A program made the position numbers and the translations under genes. 24,108 nt of DNA from JACVRM01 sp046262315 (lineage in GTDB: Bacteria > Actinomycetota > Thermoleophilia > Gaiellales > Gaiellaceae), in contig JBHEMZ010000016.1 of the NCBI GenBank assembly GCA_046262315.1, positions 1 to 24,108 on the forward strand, given 5' to 3'. Below the pieces are notes generated by a model. That model made no database searches and was not told the DNA's origin. It worked only from the letters and a program-made list of their open reading frames with translations. Shown here in pieces: positions 1 to 7,419 of this stretch (position 1 is the first letter of the stretch; the number at the start of each line of letters is the position of its first letter).

Positions 1-92
1 GCCCAGGCGATCAGTCCCCGCCGCGTTGCTTGCATCACGGCCCGCCCCAGATCGTCATGTTCGAGTCAAAGCCCGTCTACAGCTCGTCGTCA

Positions 93-1388
93 TTAGGATG
101 CTGTGGCTCCAACTCCCCTGCGATCGTCCGCTAGTGCCGCGTTAAGGTCGCGCTCGTGGGCCGCCGCGGTCTCCGCGGCGGTGGCGAGCAGCTCGAGTTG
201 GTCGTCGATTACTTCCACGCGATCTGGCGGTGCGATCGACCGCAAGTCGGTGAGCGCAGCCTTCAGCCTGCGGGTGACTGGCGGCGATGCCGCTCCAGCC
301 AGCCTGATCTCTTCTGAGGCAAGCACCACGTACTCTTCCCAGCTCATCGGCCGGACTGTGAGCCTGATGTGGCCGGCGTCGTCGCGGTGAACGCCGTCGG
401 GGAACGGCCTCCGCACGAGTTGTCGGAGGATGTCATGCAGGCGGTCGATCGCCTGCACGGCCGTCGTTGGATCCTGGAAAGGTGAGTCCGCGAGCGAGCG
501 CTCCGCGATGTCGACCAGAAGACGGATGCCGTAGGCGACGTCCTGGTCGAGCGTCGGTTCCAGCTTTACGATGAGAGCGGCGTGCAGCCGGTCCTCAACG
601 AGCCCGCGCGGCTCTCCGTGTACGCGGAAGAGCGGCGCGTCCGCCGGTACGAACTCCCCGAGCATGGGAATCAGCTCGAGCGCGCAGTCGGCGCGGCGCG
701 CCTCTTCCACAAGCCGCTCGAAGCCGATCGCGGTGATCACGCCGGACTGTCGAGCCCGCACGACGGCCGACTCGCTCGGTCCCTCGCCGGGAACCTCTCC
801 CTTGTCCGGGTACACGCGATCGAGCAGCGCCCGCGTGTCCTTGCCGACGAGCTCGATCAAGGCGGAGACGCGAAGTGCTTGCCCGATGTGTTGCACATAG
901 ACCACTAGTACCGCGATGCTCGCGAGGACGAGCACGAACGCCGTGAGCACCGCAACGCCGGGGACACGACCGGTACCGTCACCGTTGTTTGTCACCTCGC
1001 GCACGGCCAGGATCGCGTGGACGAACGTCGCGACGAAGAGTCCGATGGCGAATTGGCTCGGCTTGTCACGAAGGATGCGCTGAACGATGCGAGGAGAGAA
1101 CTGGCCCATGGCTAGCTGAACGACCACCATGGTGATCGTCAGTACGAGCGCTGTCAGGCTCACCATCGAGGCGGCGACCGTCGACAGGATCGCGGTCGCG
1201 GCGTCCGGGCCGCCGACGAGGTCTCTCGGGATGGCGTTGTAACTGAAGGCCCGATCAAACGCGATCGCTCCGAACGAGATCGCCGCGCCGGCGAGCACGC
1301 ACAACACCGGCACGAACCAAAGGCTCGACCGTAGGTGGATGAGCAGGCGCCAATGTGTCATGAGTGATGCGTCGTACCCGGCCACCAC
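93..1388 (-). CDS. DUF2254 family integral membrane protein
   Basis: Predicted inner-membrane protein of 431 residues, matching the DUF2254 family in length and layout; the family's function is not known to me. Four hydrophobic segments are visible at about residues 22-44, 66-93, 112-128 and 143-165, followed by a soluble C-terminal half of about 260 residues with no catalytic motif I recognise. The segment after TM2 (VVVQLAMGQFSPRIVQRILRD) is the family's recognisable stretch. The chosen start is GTG at 1388; an ATG ten codons in (1361) is an equally good start, and neither has a strong ribosome binding site. The gene stands alone and points away from the att array, so it may belong to the chromosome outside the islands. 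Confidence 0.85.
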   Translation of the reverse strand: MVAGYDASLMTHWRLLIHLRSSLWFVPVLCVLAGAAISFGAIAFDRAFSYNAIPRDLVGGPDAATAILSTVAASMVSLTALVLTITMVVVQLAMGQFSPRIVQRILRDKPSQFAIGLFVATFVHAILAVREVTNNGDGTGRVPGVAVLTAFVLVLASIAVLVVYVQHIGQALRVSALIELVGKDTRALLDRVYPDKGEVPGEGPSESAVVRARQSGVITAIGFERLVEEARRADCALELIPMLGEFVPADAPLFRVHGEPRGLVEDRLHAALIVKLEPTLDQDVAYGIRLLVDIAERSLADSPFQDPTTAVQAIDRLHDILRQLVRRPFPDGVHRDDAGHIRLTVRPMSWEEYVVLASEEIRLAGAASPPVTRRLKAALTDLRSIAPPDRVEVIDDQLELLATAAETAAAHERDLNAALADDRRGVGATAS

Positions 1389-1487
1389 CTCGCCGAATCC
1401 CGGCGAACTTGAGCGCGCCCGGCCGTGCCGAGATAGACGACACCGATGAAGGCGTATTAACCGTTCTTAGGTCGATACCGGACGGGT

Positions 1488-1526
1488 GAGGCTTAGGAGG
1501 GAGGCTTCGGAGGGAGGCTTGGGGGC
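1488..1526 (+). repeat. 13-bp tandem repeat, three copies
   Basis: Three consecutive 13-bp units begin at 1488, 1501 and 1514 (GAGGCTTAGGAGG, GAGGCTTCGGAGG, GAGGCTTGGGGGC). The first two differ at one base; the third is more diverged. No gene covers them. They lie about 100 bp upstream of the DUF2254 start and could be a simple slippage repeat. Confidence 0.8.
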
Positions 1527-1546
1527 CGCCTTCCACGTTCGTAGGA

Positions 1547-1639
1547 TCAGGCTGGGTCTTGGTGCTTCTGGGTGATGATGTAGCCGTTCTCGCGGGCGAC
1601 GACGTCCTCCGTTTCCAGGTCCTCGTGGCCGATCAGCAT
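1547..1639 (-). CDS. possible 30-residue remnant reading frame
   Basis: A short frame (start MLIGHEDLETED, end KHQDPA) has coding-like composition and stays open for about 18 codons upstream of its ATG, up to a TGA near the first TGGTCAA repeat. I do not recognise the peptide and see no ribosome binding site. It may be the C-terminal remnant of a cargo gene cut by an integration event. Weak call. Confidence 0.2.
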   Translation of the reverse strand: MLIGHEDLETEDVVARENGYIITQKHQDPA

Positions 1640-1808
1640 GAAGAAGCGCGATTCGGACCCGCACGGCTCCTTCCGAAGCGCCTGGTCAAGTTCTGGTCAA
1701 GTAGACGCGGCGAGCCATGGCCACGAATGGAGAAGCTGGCGGCGCCGAACCGCCATTGTTGGGCGTCCCGGCGACTCATGGCCACCGGAGGCGAGAGGTT
1801 TCACCGAG

Positions 1809-1850
1809 ATCGCACCCAGGAGGTCGTCGGTTCGAGTCCGACTAGCTCCA
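1809..1850 (+). pseudogene. tRNA-Ala(CGC) 3' half, copy 1
   Basis: Contains the anticodon loop from U33 (ATCGCAC, anticodon CGC), the 3' strand of the anticodon stem, variable loop AGGTC, a complete T arm and the acceptor 3' strand TAGCTCCA. The 5' acceptor strand and D arm are missing. Relative to the other copies the T stem reads GTCGG/CCGAC instead of GCCGG/CCGGC, a compensated base pair, so this copy came from a functional tRNA allele rather than drifting freely. Confidence 0.8.
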
Positions 1851-1856
1851 CCTCAT

Positions 1857-1882
1857 AAAGGCCTGCACAGCGGGCCTTTTTT
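1857..1882 (+). terminator. intrinsic terminator after tRNA-Ala fragment 1
   Basis: AAAGGCC (1857-1863) pairs perfectly with GGCCTTT (1873-1879) across a 9-nt loop and is followed by further T residues. This is the expected tRNA-gene terminator carried along with the 3' half. Confidence 0.75.
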
Positions 1883-1978
1883 GCTTCCGGAATAAACATC
1901 GCTTAGCCGAAATGGCCCGCGTGGTCAAGTTTTGGTCAAAGGACTCGCGCGCCGGCAAACTGACGTACGACCCGGGTG

Positions 1979-2020
1979 ATCGCACCCAGGAGGTCGCCGG
2001 TTCGAGTCCGGCTAGCTCCA
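1979..2020 (+). pseudogene. tRNA-Ala(CGC) 3' half, copy 2
   Basis: Same 42-nt segment as copy 1, with T stem GCCGG/CCGGC, starting at the anticodon loop and ending with TAGCTCCA. Sequence upstream of the anticodon loop is unrelated to a tRNA 5' half, so the junction lies in the anticodon loop, the usual crossover region of tRNA-targeting integrases. Confidence 0.8.
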
Positions 2021-2028
2021 CCTCGTAA

Positions 2029-2057
2029 AAGGCCTGCAAAAGCCGGCCTTCCGTTTT
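2029..2057 (+). terminator. terminator-like hairpin after tRNA-Ala fragment 2
   Basis: AAGGCC (2029-2034) pairs with GGCCTT (2045-2050) over a 10-nt loop; a short T run (2054-2057) follows after three bases. It is a diverged version of the copy 1 terminator. Confidence 0.5.
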
Positions 2058-2150
2058 CCAGCTTGGCGTCGCGAATGCGTAAAGCGGGCGCGTGGTCAAG
2101 ATTTGGTCAAAGTGGGCGTCGAGGCCCCAAACGCGCGTACGACCTGCTCC

Positions 2151-2192
2151 ATCGCACCCAGGAGGTCGCCGGTTCGAGTCCGGCTAGCTCCA
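2151..2192 (+). pseudogene. tRNA-Ala(CGC) 3' half, copy 3
   Basis: 42 nt identical in design to copy 2. The flank after the acceptor (CTACC instead of CCTCGT) differs from copies 1 and 2, so this copy ends the block of shared downstream sequence and is the one nearest the BREX operon. Confidence 0.8.
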
Positions 2193-2227
2193 TCTACCAA
2201 ACGTTCCTGCAAACGCCCACTTCGCGC

Positions 2228-2250
2228 GGCCGCCGCAAGCGGCTCTTTTT
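2228..2250 (+). terminator. intrinsic terminator after tRNA-Ala fragment 3
   Basis: GCCGC (2229-2233) pairs with GCGGC (2239-2243) over loop CGCAA and is followed by TCTTTTT. A strong, unrelated terminator, consistent with this being the original chromosomal or element-specific 3' flank. Confidence 0.7.
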
Positions 2251-2422
2251 GTGCGACGCTGCAGCGGGTCAAGATTTGGTCAGAAGTTCGTCTCTGCGCT
2301 CCTCGGGGGGTCGCTTGGCGGCGCCTCCTGGGATAATGCTCCAGTGCGCGGCTGCGGCCGAGTACGTGCCGCTCCGGCGCGCATACGCCTCCGTCCCGGG
2401 ATTGGGTCGGCTGACGGCGTTT

Positions 2423-2438
2423 TCAGCATTAGTGCTGA
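2423..2438. other. small perfect hairpin downstream of brxA
   Basis: TCAGCA (2423-2428), loop TTAG, TGCTGA (2433-2438). It lies about 70 bp past the brxA stop, but on the brxA strand it is followed by A rather than T residues, so it is not a convincing intrinsic terminator. The rest of 2284-2504 holds nothing I recognise. Confidence 0.3.
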
Positions 2439-2504
2439 TCAAGCCATTTCCGGAGACCCCGCGACGTAGTCCGGCGGGCAGCTAGTGTCACACGTTCGGT
2501 CCGC

Positions 2505-3209
2505 TCACACCACGGCAAGCACCGTGCGTCCACCGCCCTCGCGGTGACGCTCGACCAGGACGTATCCGTTATCGAGCCGCTCAGGTAGACGCAAGCCGAA
2601 GAGTTCCGGTGCGGTGCGGAGGTCATGTTCGTCTATCGACTCCGCTCCACGCGAAAGCAGCAGCGTGTGCGCGATCCATCTTCCGGCCCGTGGCGAAACG
2701 ATCAAGCGCTCTGCGCGGTGGCTGAGCGAACTTCCCGGATCGCCGGTCAGCAACTCAAATGCGCGCAGCGTTTTGATTGCGCGCTGGACGGCGTTGTGGA
2801 CCGTTCGCCGGTCACCCCATGAGGATCGAATGCGCGCCCTGACGTCAGGAGTTGTAACTCGCTCCTCCAGCGCGAGGACGCGCCCGACGGTCGCACAGAC
2901 GTCACCGAAGAACGGATACGCAGCGATCAGGGCCCCGAAATGCACGGCGCGAAGGTCCTCCTCGTCGGCAAGCACTTCGCGAGCCCAGCAGACCGCCGCA
3001 GCGGAGGCTTCGTGTGGGTCGGCCCAGGTCCGTACAAGTGCGGTGATCGTCTTCACGCGAGCCGCCGTCCCGAGGCCGCTATCGCCAAGTGTCAGCTGCA
3101 GGCGGCTCCGCACCTCATCGAGGTCCCGCGTCTCGCGCGCAACCCGCAGCGCTGCGTCAAGCCACGCGGGCTCGAGCGGACGGTCGAGAATGGGGCCGCG
3201 GCCCGTCAC
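2505..3209 (-). CDS. brxA: BrxA-like protein (DUF1819-like), last gene of the BREX operon
   Basis: A 234-residue protein starting at GTG 3209, which overlaps the pglZ stop as GTGA; reading further upstream in this frame would run deep into pglZ. Type 3 BREX operons end in brxA, a small helical, winged-helix-like DNA-binding protein. The central part fits: residues around VRARIRSSWGDRRTVHNAV followed by QRAIKTLRAFELL resemble the DUF1819 pattern of a Trp-containing segment followed by a 'T..RL.QSY..FLR.AGLL' helix. Similarity is weak by eye, and the call rests mainly on position, size and this segment. No membrane segment or catalytic motif is visible. It is translationally coupled to pglZ, implying joint expression. 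Confidence 0.65.
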   Translation of the reverse strand: MTGRGPILDRPLEPAWLDAALRVARETRDLDEVRSRLQLTLGDSGLGTAARVKTITALVRTWADPHEASAAAVCWAREVLADEEDLRAVHFGALIAAYPFFGDVCATVGRVLALEERVTTPDVRARIRSSWGDRRTVHNAVQRAIKTLRAFELLTGDPGSSLSHRAERLIVSPRAGRWIAHTLLLSRGAESIDEHDLRTAPELFGLRLPERLDNGYVLVERHREGGGRTVLAVV

Positions 3210-4993
3210 GTCAACCTCGCGAGCGGGACGAAGACCTCCTCGAAGCTCAACCCGCCGTGGGTGACCCGCTGCCCGTGACGATGAAACCCTTCGCGGCGTC
3301 GGGCAAAGAGGACGTGAATGTCGGGCGGCAGACGCGGAGGCGTCCAAGCGACTCCGAAGTGCGCAGAAGCGTCGCGCATCGTCAGGGAGCGATAGAGCCG
3401 CAGCCTTGTGCCCTGTCGCTCCACCCTGAGACCCTCTGGTGGCGCGCCGCCCGCAGTCGCGACGACATTGCCGTGGTCGGCGGTCAGCCAAGTCTCATAT
3501 CCGTGCTCGTTGGCCAGGGCGAGCAGGTCTGTCAGGTAGCCCTGCTGGCACCACGCGGTCACGCTTGCAGAGAGCTGGGCATCGCCGAGCAGCTCGCTAC
3601 CGTGCATGAGCTTGTCGACCGCGGACACGATCACTGCGACGGCGCGGTAGGCGGACGAGAGAGGGACGATGTCGGATCGCAGGCCATCAACACGGTAATA
3701 GCGCACCTCTCCGCTCGGGATGCCGTGCCCGGTCCAGAAAGCACGCCAATGTTGCTCTTCCTTTGCAGTCGTGTGAAACGACGACGCGAAGTCATCGGGA
3801 GTCGTGCCGGCGAGCAGGGCTTGGCGCGAGACAGTCGTCTCGGAAGGGAGCATGGCGAGGCAGGCGTGCTGCTGGAGCGGACTGATGCCTGTCTTGTCGA
3901 GGAGGATCTCCCATTGCGCGAAGCCGACGCCATCCAGAACGACTAGCAGCGCCCGAGCCCCGTCGGCGACGCGGCGCGCGAGGAACGGCGCGACTTTGTG
4001 CAATGTCACAGGCGGGATCGCAGCGCTCTGAAGCAAGGATCCATACTGCGCTTCCAGCCACGGACCGAAGGCGTCGTCGAGCTCGATGGCTTGTCCGTGA
4101 ACGTCATTCAAGAGGTCCTCAGGCGCGGCAGGATCAAGCGACAGCAGCCCGCGGATTGTCCCCATCCACACCGCGACCGCACCCCAATCCGCCAGTCCGG
4201 AAGGAGTGCCCGACATTGGCGGTTCGCCAAGGAGCGCCGTGGCACGACTCACCATGTCGATGTCGGCGGCTGCCAGCTGCGCCCAACCTGGTGTCGATGG
4301 CGACATCTCCGTGACCCGCGGCAGCACCCCAGCTGTAACGAGCCCGAGCAGGGCAGGACCAGCGTCGCGCAGGACTGTGTCCTCGCGCTCGCCGGCCAGC
4401 CACGCCGTCCAACGTTCGGTGACGGTCGAGCGCTCGGGCGGCTGCCGCGCAAGATCGCGGGCGAGCGGCGTCGTCACAGTCTGATGAACGAGTTCCCACG
4501 CCGCATCGGAGAGCGTCGCGCGGGCTCGTAAGGCGGCCACAGCTGCGAGCTCGCCGCTCTCCGAGCCCGCCGGGAACCCAACGCCGAACAACTTCTCGAG
4601 GAGTCCGTGCGTTGCTTCCAGGCGCTGGGCCGCGTCTACCAAAATGTCCGCTGCCGGCTCCGTCAGAAGACTCCTGAACAACTCACGCCAGGGCGGCGGC
4701 ACCGGCCAACCGATGGCCACCGTCGTCGTAGACCGTGCAATGTCGTACGGCAGTTCTCGGTGTCCAGCCTCTCCCGTGGCGTGCAGGATCAGGCGCCCGT
4801 CACCCCATGTTCGGTGATGTCCAACCGCTTCCCAGCACCGTCGCAGCGCCCACCAGTCGACCGCCCCGACGGTCTGTGCAACCACCCTGAGGCGCTCGTA
4901 CGGCAAAAGCTCATGAGGGTCGAGGACGAGAGCCACCGGCGTGGACGTGGCACGGTGCACTTTCGAGATTTGGGCGTCGAGCCAGCCGGTCAC
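3206..4993 (-). CDS. pglZ: PglZ, alkaline-phosphatase-superfamily BREX protein
   Basis: PglZ is the signature protein of all BREX systems, a metal-dependent alkaline-phosphatase-fold enzyme needed for phage exclusion; its substrate is not settled. The chosen GTG start at 4993 overlaps the brxHII TGA (GTGA) and gives 595 residues beginning MTGWLDAQISKV. The AlkP core is complete: VVLDGVG metal site near residue 352, LPSETTVSRQALLAG with the likely nucleophile Thr/Ser near 386, TADHGN near 503 and the final HGG (THGGLSFEEVFVPL) near 578. The first 330 residues are the variable N-terminal part, which includes the typical opening ALVLDPHELLP. The gene sits between brxHII and brxA with 4-bp overlaps at both ends. 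Confidence 0.92.
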   Translation of the reverse strand: MTGWLDAQISKVHRATSTPVALVLDPHELLPYERLRVVAQTVGAVDWWALRRCWEAVGHHRTWGDGRLILHATGEAGHRELPYDIARSTTTVAIGWPVPPPWRELFRSLLTEPAADILVDAAQRLEATHGLLEKLFGVGFPAGSESGELAAVAALRARATLSDAAWELVHQTVTTPLARDLARQPPERSTVTERWTAWLAGEREDTVLRDAGPALLGLVTAGVLPRVTEMSPSTPGWAQLAAADIDMVSRATALLGEPPMSGTPSGLADWGAVAVWMGTIRGLLSLDPAAPEDLLNDVHGQAIELDDAFGPWLEAQYGSLLQSAAIPPVTLHKVAPFLARRVADGARALLVVLDGVGFAQWEILLDKTGISPLQQHACLAMLPSETTVSRQALLAGTTPDDFASSFHTTAKEEQHWRAFWTGHGIPSGEVRYYRVDGLRSDIVPLSSAYRAVAVIVSAVDKLMHGSELLGDAQLSASVTAWCQQGYLTDLLALANEHGYETWLTADHGNVVATAGGAPPEGLRVERQGTRLRLYRSLTMRDASAHFGVAWTPPRLPPDIHVLFARRREGFHRHGQRVTHGGLSFEEVFVPLARLT

Positions 4994-7419
4994 GCAGTCA
5001 CTCGCACAAGCAGCCGTAGCGCGAGCGCCGGGACACCGACCGCTCCGAGGTTCTCCCAGGCGCGGTAGCCATGGTCGCGACCGAGACCAAGGAGCTCGTC
5101 GAACTGCGCCGGCCCAGGTGGCCCCGCAGTTTCGCCCGTCCCCGCGCTCGCGAGCGTGCGCCAGCACCGCTCCGCGACGTCCGGGCGGACGAGACCGCCT
5201 CCGTCGGGAGCGAAGACAGCGAAGCAAGTTCGCCGGTGCTGAGCATCGGCCACCTCGAAGCAGCCCCACCACCCGAACGTTCCTGTACCGCGCAGCAGAG
5301 GGACAGGCTCTCCCCGTGCCACCTCGGGCAATTCGCGCAAAGCTTCCAGCGCCCGGCTCCCGGGCACGACGGTGCCAAGCATCCGCGATCGTGCCTCGGA
5401 CGCACGGCGCACTGTGTCGCGGATGTCCGCGTCCGAGCGCACTGCCGGCTCCATGGCCTGAGGCGCGATCAGCTCGAGGGTCGGCGCCTGCGATACCACC
5501 TCGTCGCGCGCGGCGCCGGTCACGTCGTCCGCGGAGCGCTCGAAAGCATCCGGCTCGAGGATGGCATCGACATACAAGCGCTCGGTTCGCGTGCTTAGGC
5601 TCTCGAGCACGTCGCCGCGCTTGTCACTTCCGAGTTCGGCGAGGATCGTCGCCAACTTGCGCTCGAGCACCTCGAGCACACGGAGGTCGATTGAGTTCTC
5701 GCGGACCAGGTTGAAGGCCTTGACTGGGCGTGGCTGCCCAATGCGATCGACGCGACCGATGCGCTGCTCGATCTTCGTCGGCGTCCACGGCAGATCCCAG
5801 TTGACGACGACGTGGGCGAACTGAAGGTTGATCCCCTCGCCGCCGGCATCGGTAGAGACGAGCACGCGGGCGCGCTCCCGGAACGCGTCCTGCGCGAGTG
5901 CGCGTTCGGCAAGCGAATTTCCGCCGTTGATCGCGACGGCAGAGATGCCAGCACCCGTCAGCGCATTTAGGAGCATCTCCTGCGTAGGCAGGAATTCAGT
6001 GAACAAAAGGACCTTCACATCGGAGTCGCTCTCGCTCATCTCGAGCTGGCGAAGCAGATCGAAGAGATGACGTACCTTGGCGTCGAGACCGCTCGACGCG
6101 GCACGTCGAGCGCGCTGGAGCAGATCCTGGACCTGAATGCGCTCGTTGGCCCAGCCGTGCCCGCGCAGCTCGACGATCCGCTCGAACTGTTCTTCGCCAG
6201 TCAACTCGTCCCAGTCTCCGGCGAATGCGCCCAGCTCGAGCTGCTCAGGCGCCGCGTCAAGCGCGGCGGCGCGCTTCTCAAGCGCCGCGAGGATCGCCGC
6301 GGTGCTCGAAGACACCAGGCGTTGCATGAGGAGCACGAGGAAACCAACCGCCGGGCGCTTCTCTCTGACGGCCCGCCCGTACCCCTCACGCACGTATTCG
6401 GTCACCGCGTCGTAGAGCTCGCGCTCGACCGTTCGATCGCCGTACCGAACGACCTCCATGGTCGTCGCGCGGGGCATGAACAGCGGTCGGCCAGCCCTGT
6501 CGATCGCGGTCCGCTTCTCCGTACGAGCGACCAGCTCCTGGACCCTGTTCCGCGTGAGCGGAAGGCTGCCGAAAAACTCATCATCGAGCAGGCCCACGAA
6601 GCGCCGAAAACCGTCGGACTTTCCCGAGTGCGGCGTCGCTGACAGCAGTAGGACGTTCCGGACCGTCGCCGACAGCTCGCGGGCGAGGCGGTGGCGCGCG
6701 ACCTCGTCGCTGGAGCCCGCGACGTGGTGCGCCTCGTCGAAGATGACGAGATCCCATCCTGCTGCGACGATTGCTTCCACCCGACGGCGGTTGTAAGCGT
6801 CGACCTGCTCTAGGCTCCAGCCTGCTCGTGCACGGATCGGCTTTACGGCGTCCAGCGAGCACACAACCTGCGGAAAAGCGCGCCAGGGGTCGACGCCGGC
6901 GTCGACCGGCATCCCCTCCGGACCAATGCGGACAAACTCCTCACCGAACCGGTCGGCGAACTCCGCCACCCACTGGAGCTGCACGCTCTTCGGAGCGACG
7001 ACGAGAACCCGGGACGCACGGTCTCGTGCCTTGAGTTCGGTGTAGATGGCCGCTGCGGTGATCGTCTTGCCGAGTCCGACCTCGTCGCACAGGGCGAGCC
7101 GGACCGGCTCTAGCTCGAGGGCCCTCGCCAGGATCGATGCCTGGTGAGGCAGCAGCTCAACGCCTGAAGACGCCGCCGCAACAGAGGCACCCGTGGCGGC
7201 CGCTGCGATCGCGCGGCAGGCGGCCGCCCGCCAGACCACCTCGTCCGGTTCCCAGCTGCGGCCCGCGAGCGGTGTGACGTCGACCTCGTCAAGTCGGATC
7301 ATCGTTCCGGTTGTTAGGTCGTTCGCGTCGATCAAGCGTCGGCCCCAGAGCTCAGTGCGAGCCAGAACACGCAACGAGCGGCGCCCGGCAGGCCACCAGA
7401 CGTGCTCGGCCAAAGTCAC
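4990..7419 (-). CDS. brxHII: BrxHII, SNF2-type helicase of type 3 BREX
   Basis: An 809-residue superfamily 2 (SNF2/COG0553-like) ATP-dependent helicase or translocase acting on DNA in the BREX complex. The Walker A motif DEVGLGKTITAAA lies near residue 115, the DEAH box (FDEAHHVAG) near 227, LLLSATP shortly after, and the C-terminal RecA lobe carries LVSTDAGGEGINLQ and the arginine-finger motif QRIGRVDRIGQ near 551-560. About 200 further residues follow with no domain I recognise. The start is GTG 7419, overlapping the pglXI stop as GTGA; its end overlaps pglZ in the same way. All helicase motifs look intact, so the protein should be active. Confidence 0.9.
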   Translation of the reverse strand: MTLAEHVWWPAGRRSLRVLARTELWGRRLIDANDLTTGTMIRLDEVDVTPLAGRSWEPDEVVWRAAACRAIAAAATGASVAAASSGVELLPHQASILARALELEPVRLALCDEVGLGKTITAAAIYTELKARDRASRVLVVAPKSVQLQWVAEFADRFGEEFVRIGPEGMPVDAGVDPWRAFPQVVCSLDAVKPIRARAGWSLEQVDAYNRRRVEAIVAAGWDLVIFDEAHHVAGSSDEVARHRLARELSATVRNVLLLSATPHSGKSDGFRRFVGLLDDEFFGSLPLTRNRVQELVARTEKRTAIDRAGRPLFMPRATTMEVVRYGDRTVERELYDAVTEYVREGYGRAVREKRPAVGFLVLLMQRLVSSSTAAILAALEKRAAALDAAPEQLELGAFAGDWDELTGEEQFERIVELRGHGWANERIQVQDLLQRARRAASSGLDAKVRHLFDLLRQLEMSESDSDVKVLLFTEFLPTQEMLLNALTGAGISAVAINGGNSLAERALAQDAFRERARVLVSTDAGGEGINLQFAHVVVNWDLPWTPTKIEQRIGRVDRIGQPRPVKAFNLVRENSIDLRVLEVLERKLATILAELGSDKRGDVLESLSTRTERLYVDAILEPDAFERSADDVTGAARDEVVSQAPTLELIAPQAMEPAVRSDADIRDTVRRASEARSRMLGTVVPGSRALEALRELPEVARGEPVPLLRGTGTFGWWGCFEVADAQHRRTCFAVFAPDGGGLVRPDVAERCWRTLASAGTGETAGPPGPAQFDELLGLGRDHGYRAWENLGAVGVPALALRLLVRVTA

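Larger units (their letters stand above)
1683..2283 (+). repeat. tandem att-like array (tRNA-Ala 3' halves with TGGTCAA pairs)
   Basis: The stretch alternates two kinds of element. The first is a pair of TGGTCAA heptamers whose starts are exactly 11 bp apart, at 1683/1694, 1922/1933 and 2093/2104, with a degenerate pair at 2266/2277. The second is a 42-nt tRNA-Ala 3' half, at 1809, 1979 and 2151. Unit length is about 170-176 bp except for the first (239 bp). Integrative elements using tyrosine recombinases insert in the anticodon-loop-to-3'-end part of tRNA genes and restore the gene, leaving 3' copies behind; three copies therefore suggest three stacked integrations or their remains. No full-length tRNA-Ala is in the window. 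Confidence 0.75.

Noticed and set aside
93..1388. Long open frames antisense to DUF2254, the BREX genes and the LysR gene
   Set aside because: They are Arg/Ser-rich shadows of GC-rich codons with no recognisable domains.
1809..2192. Functional tRNA-Ala genes
   Set aside because: All three copies lack the 5' acceptor strand, D arm and 5' anticodon stem.
1683..2283. Regularly spaced repeats that could be a CRISPR array
   Set aside because: Units are about 170 bp, the repeats are tRNA 3' halves plus heptamer pairs, and no cas genes are present.
2423..2438. Terminator of the BREX operon
   Set aside because: The hairpin is followed by A residues on the operon strand and is only 6 bp long.
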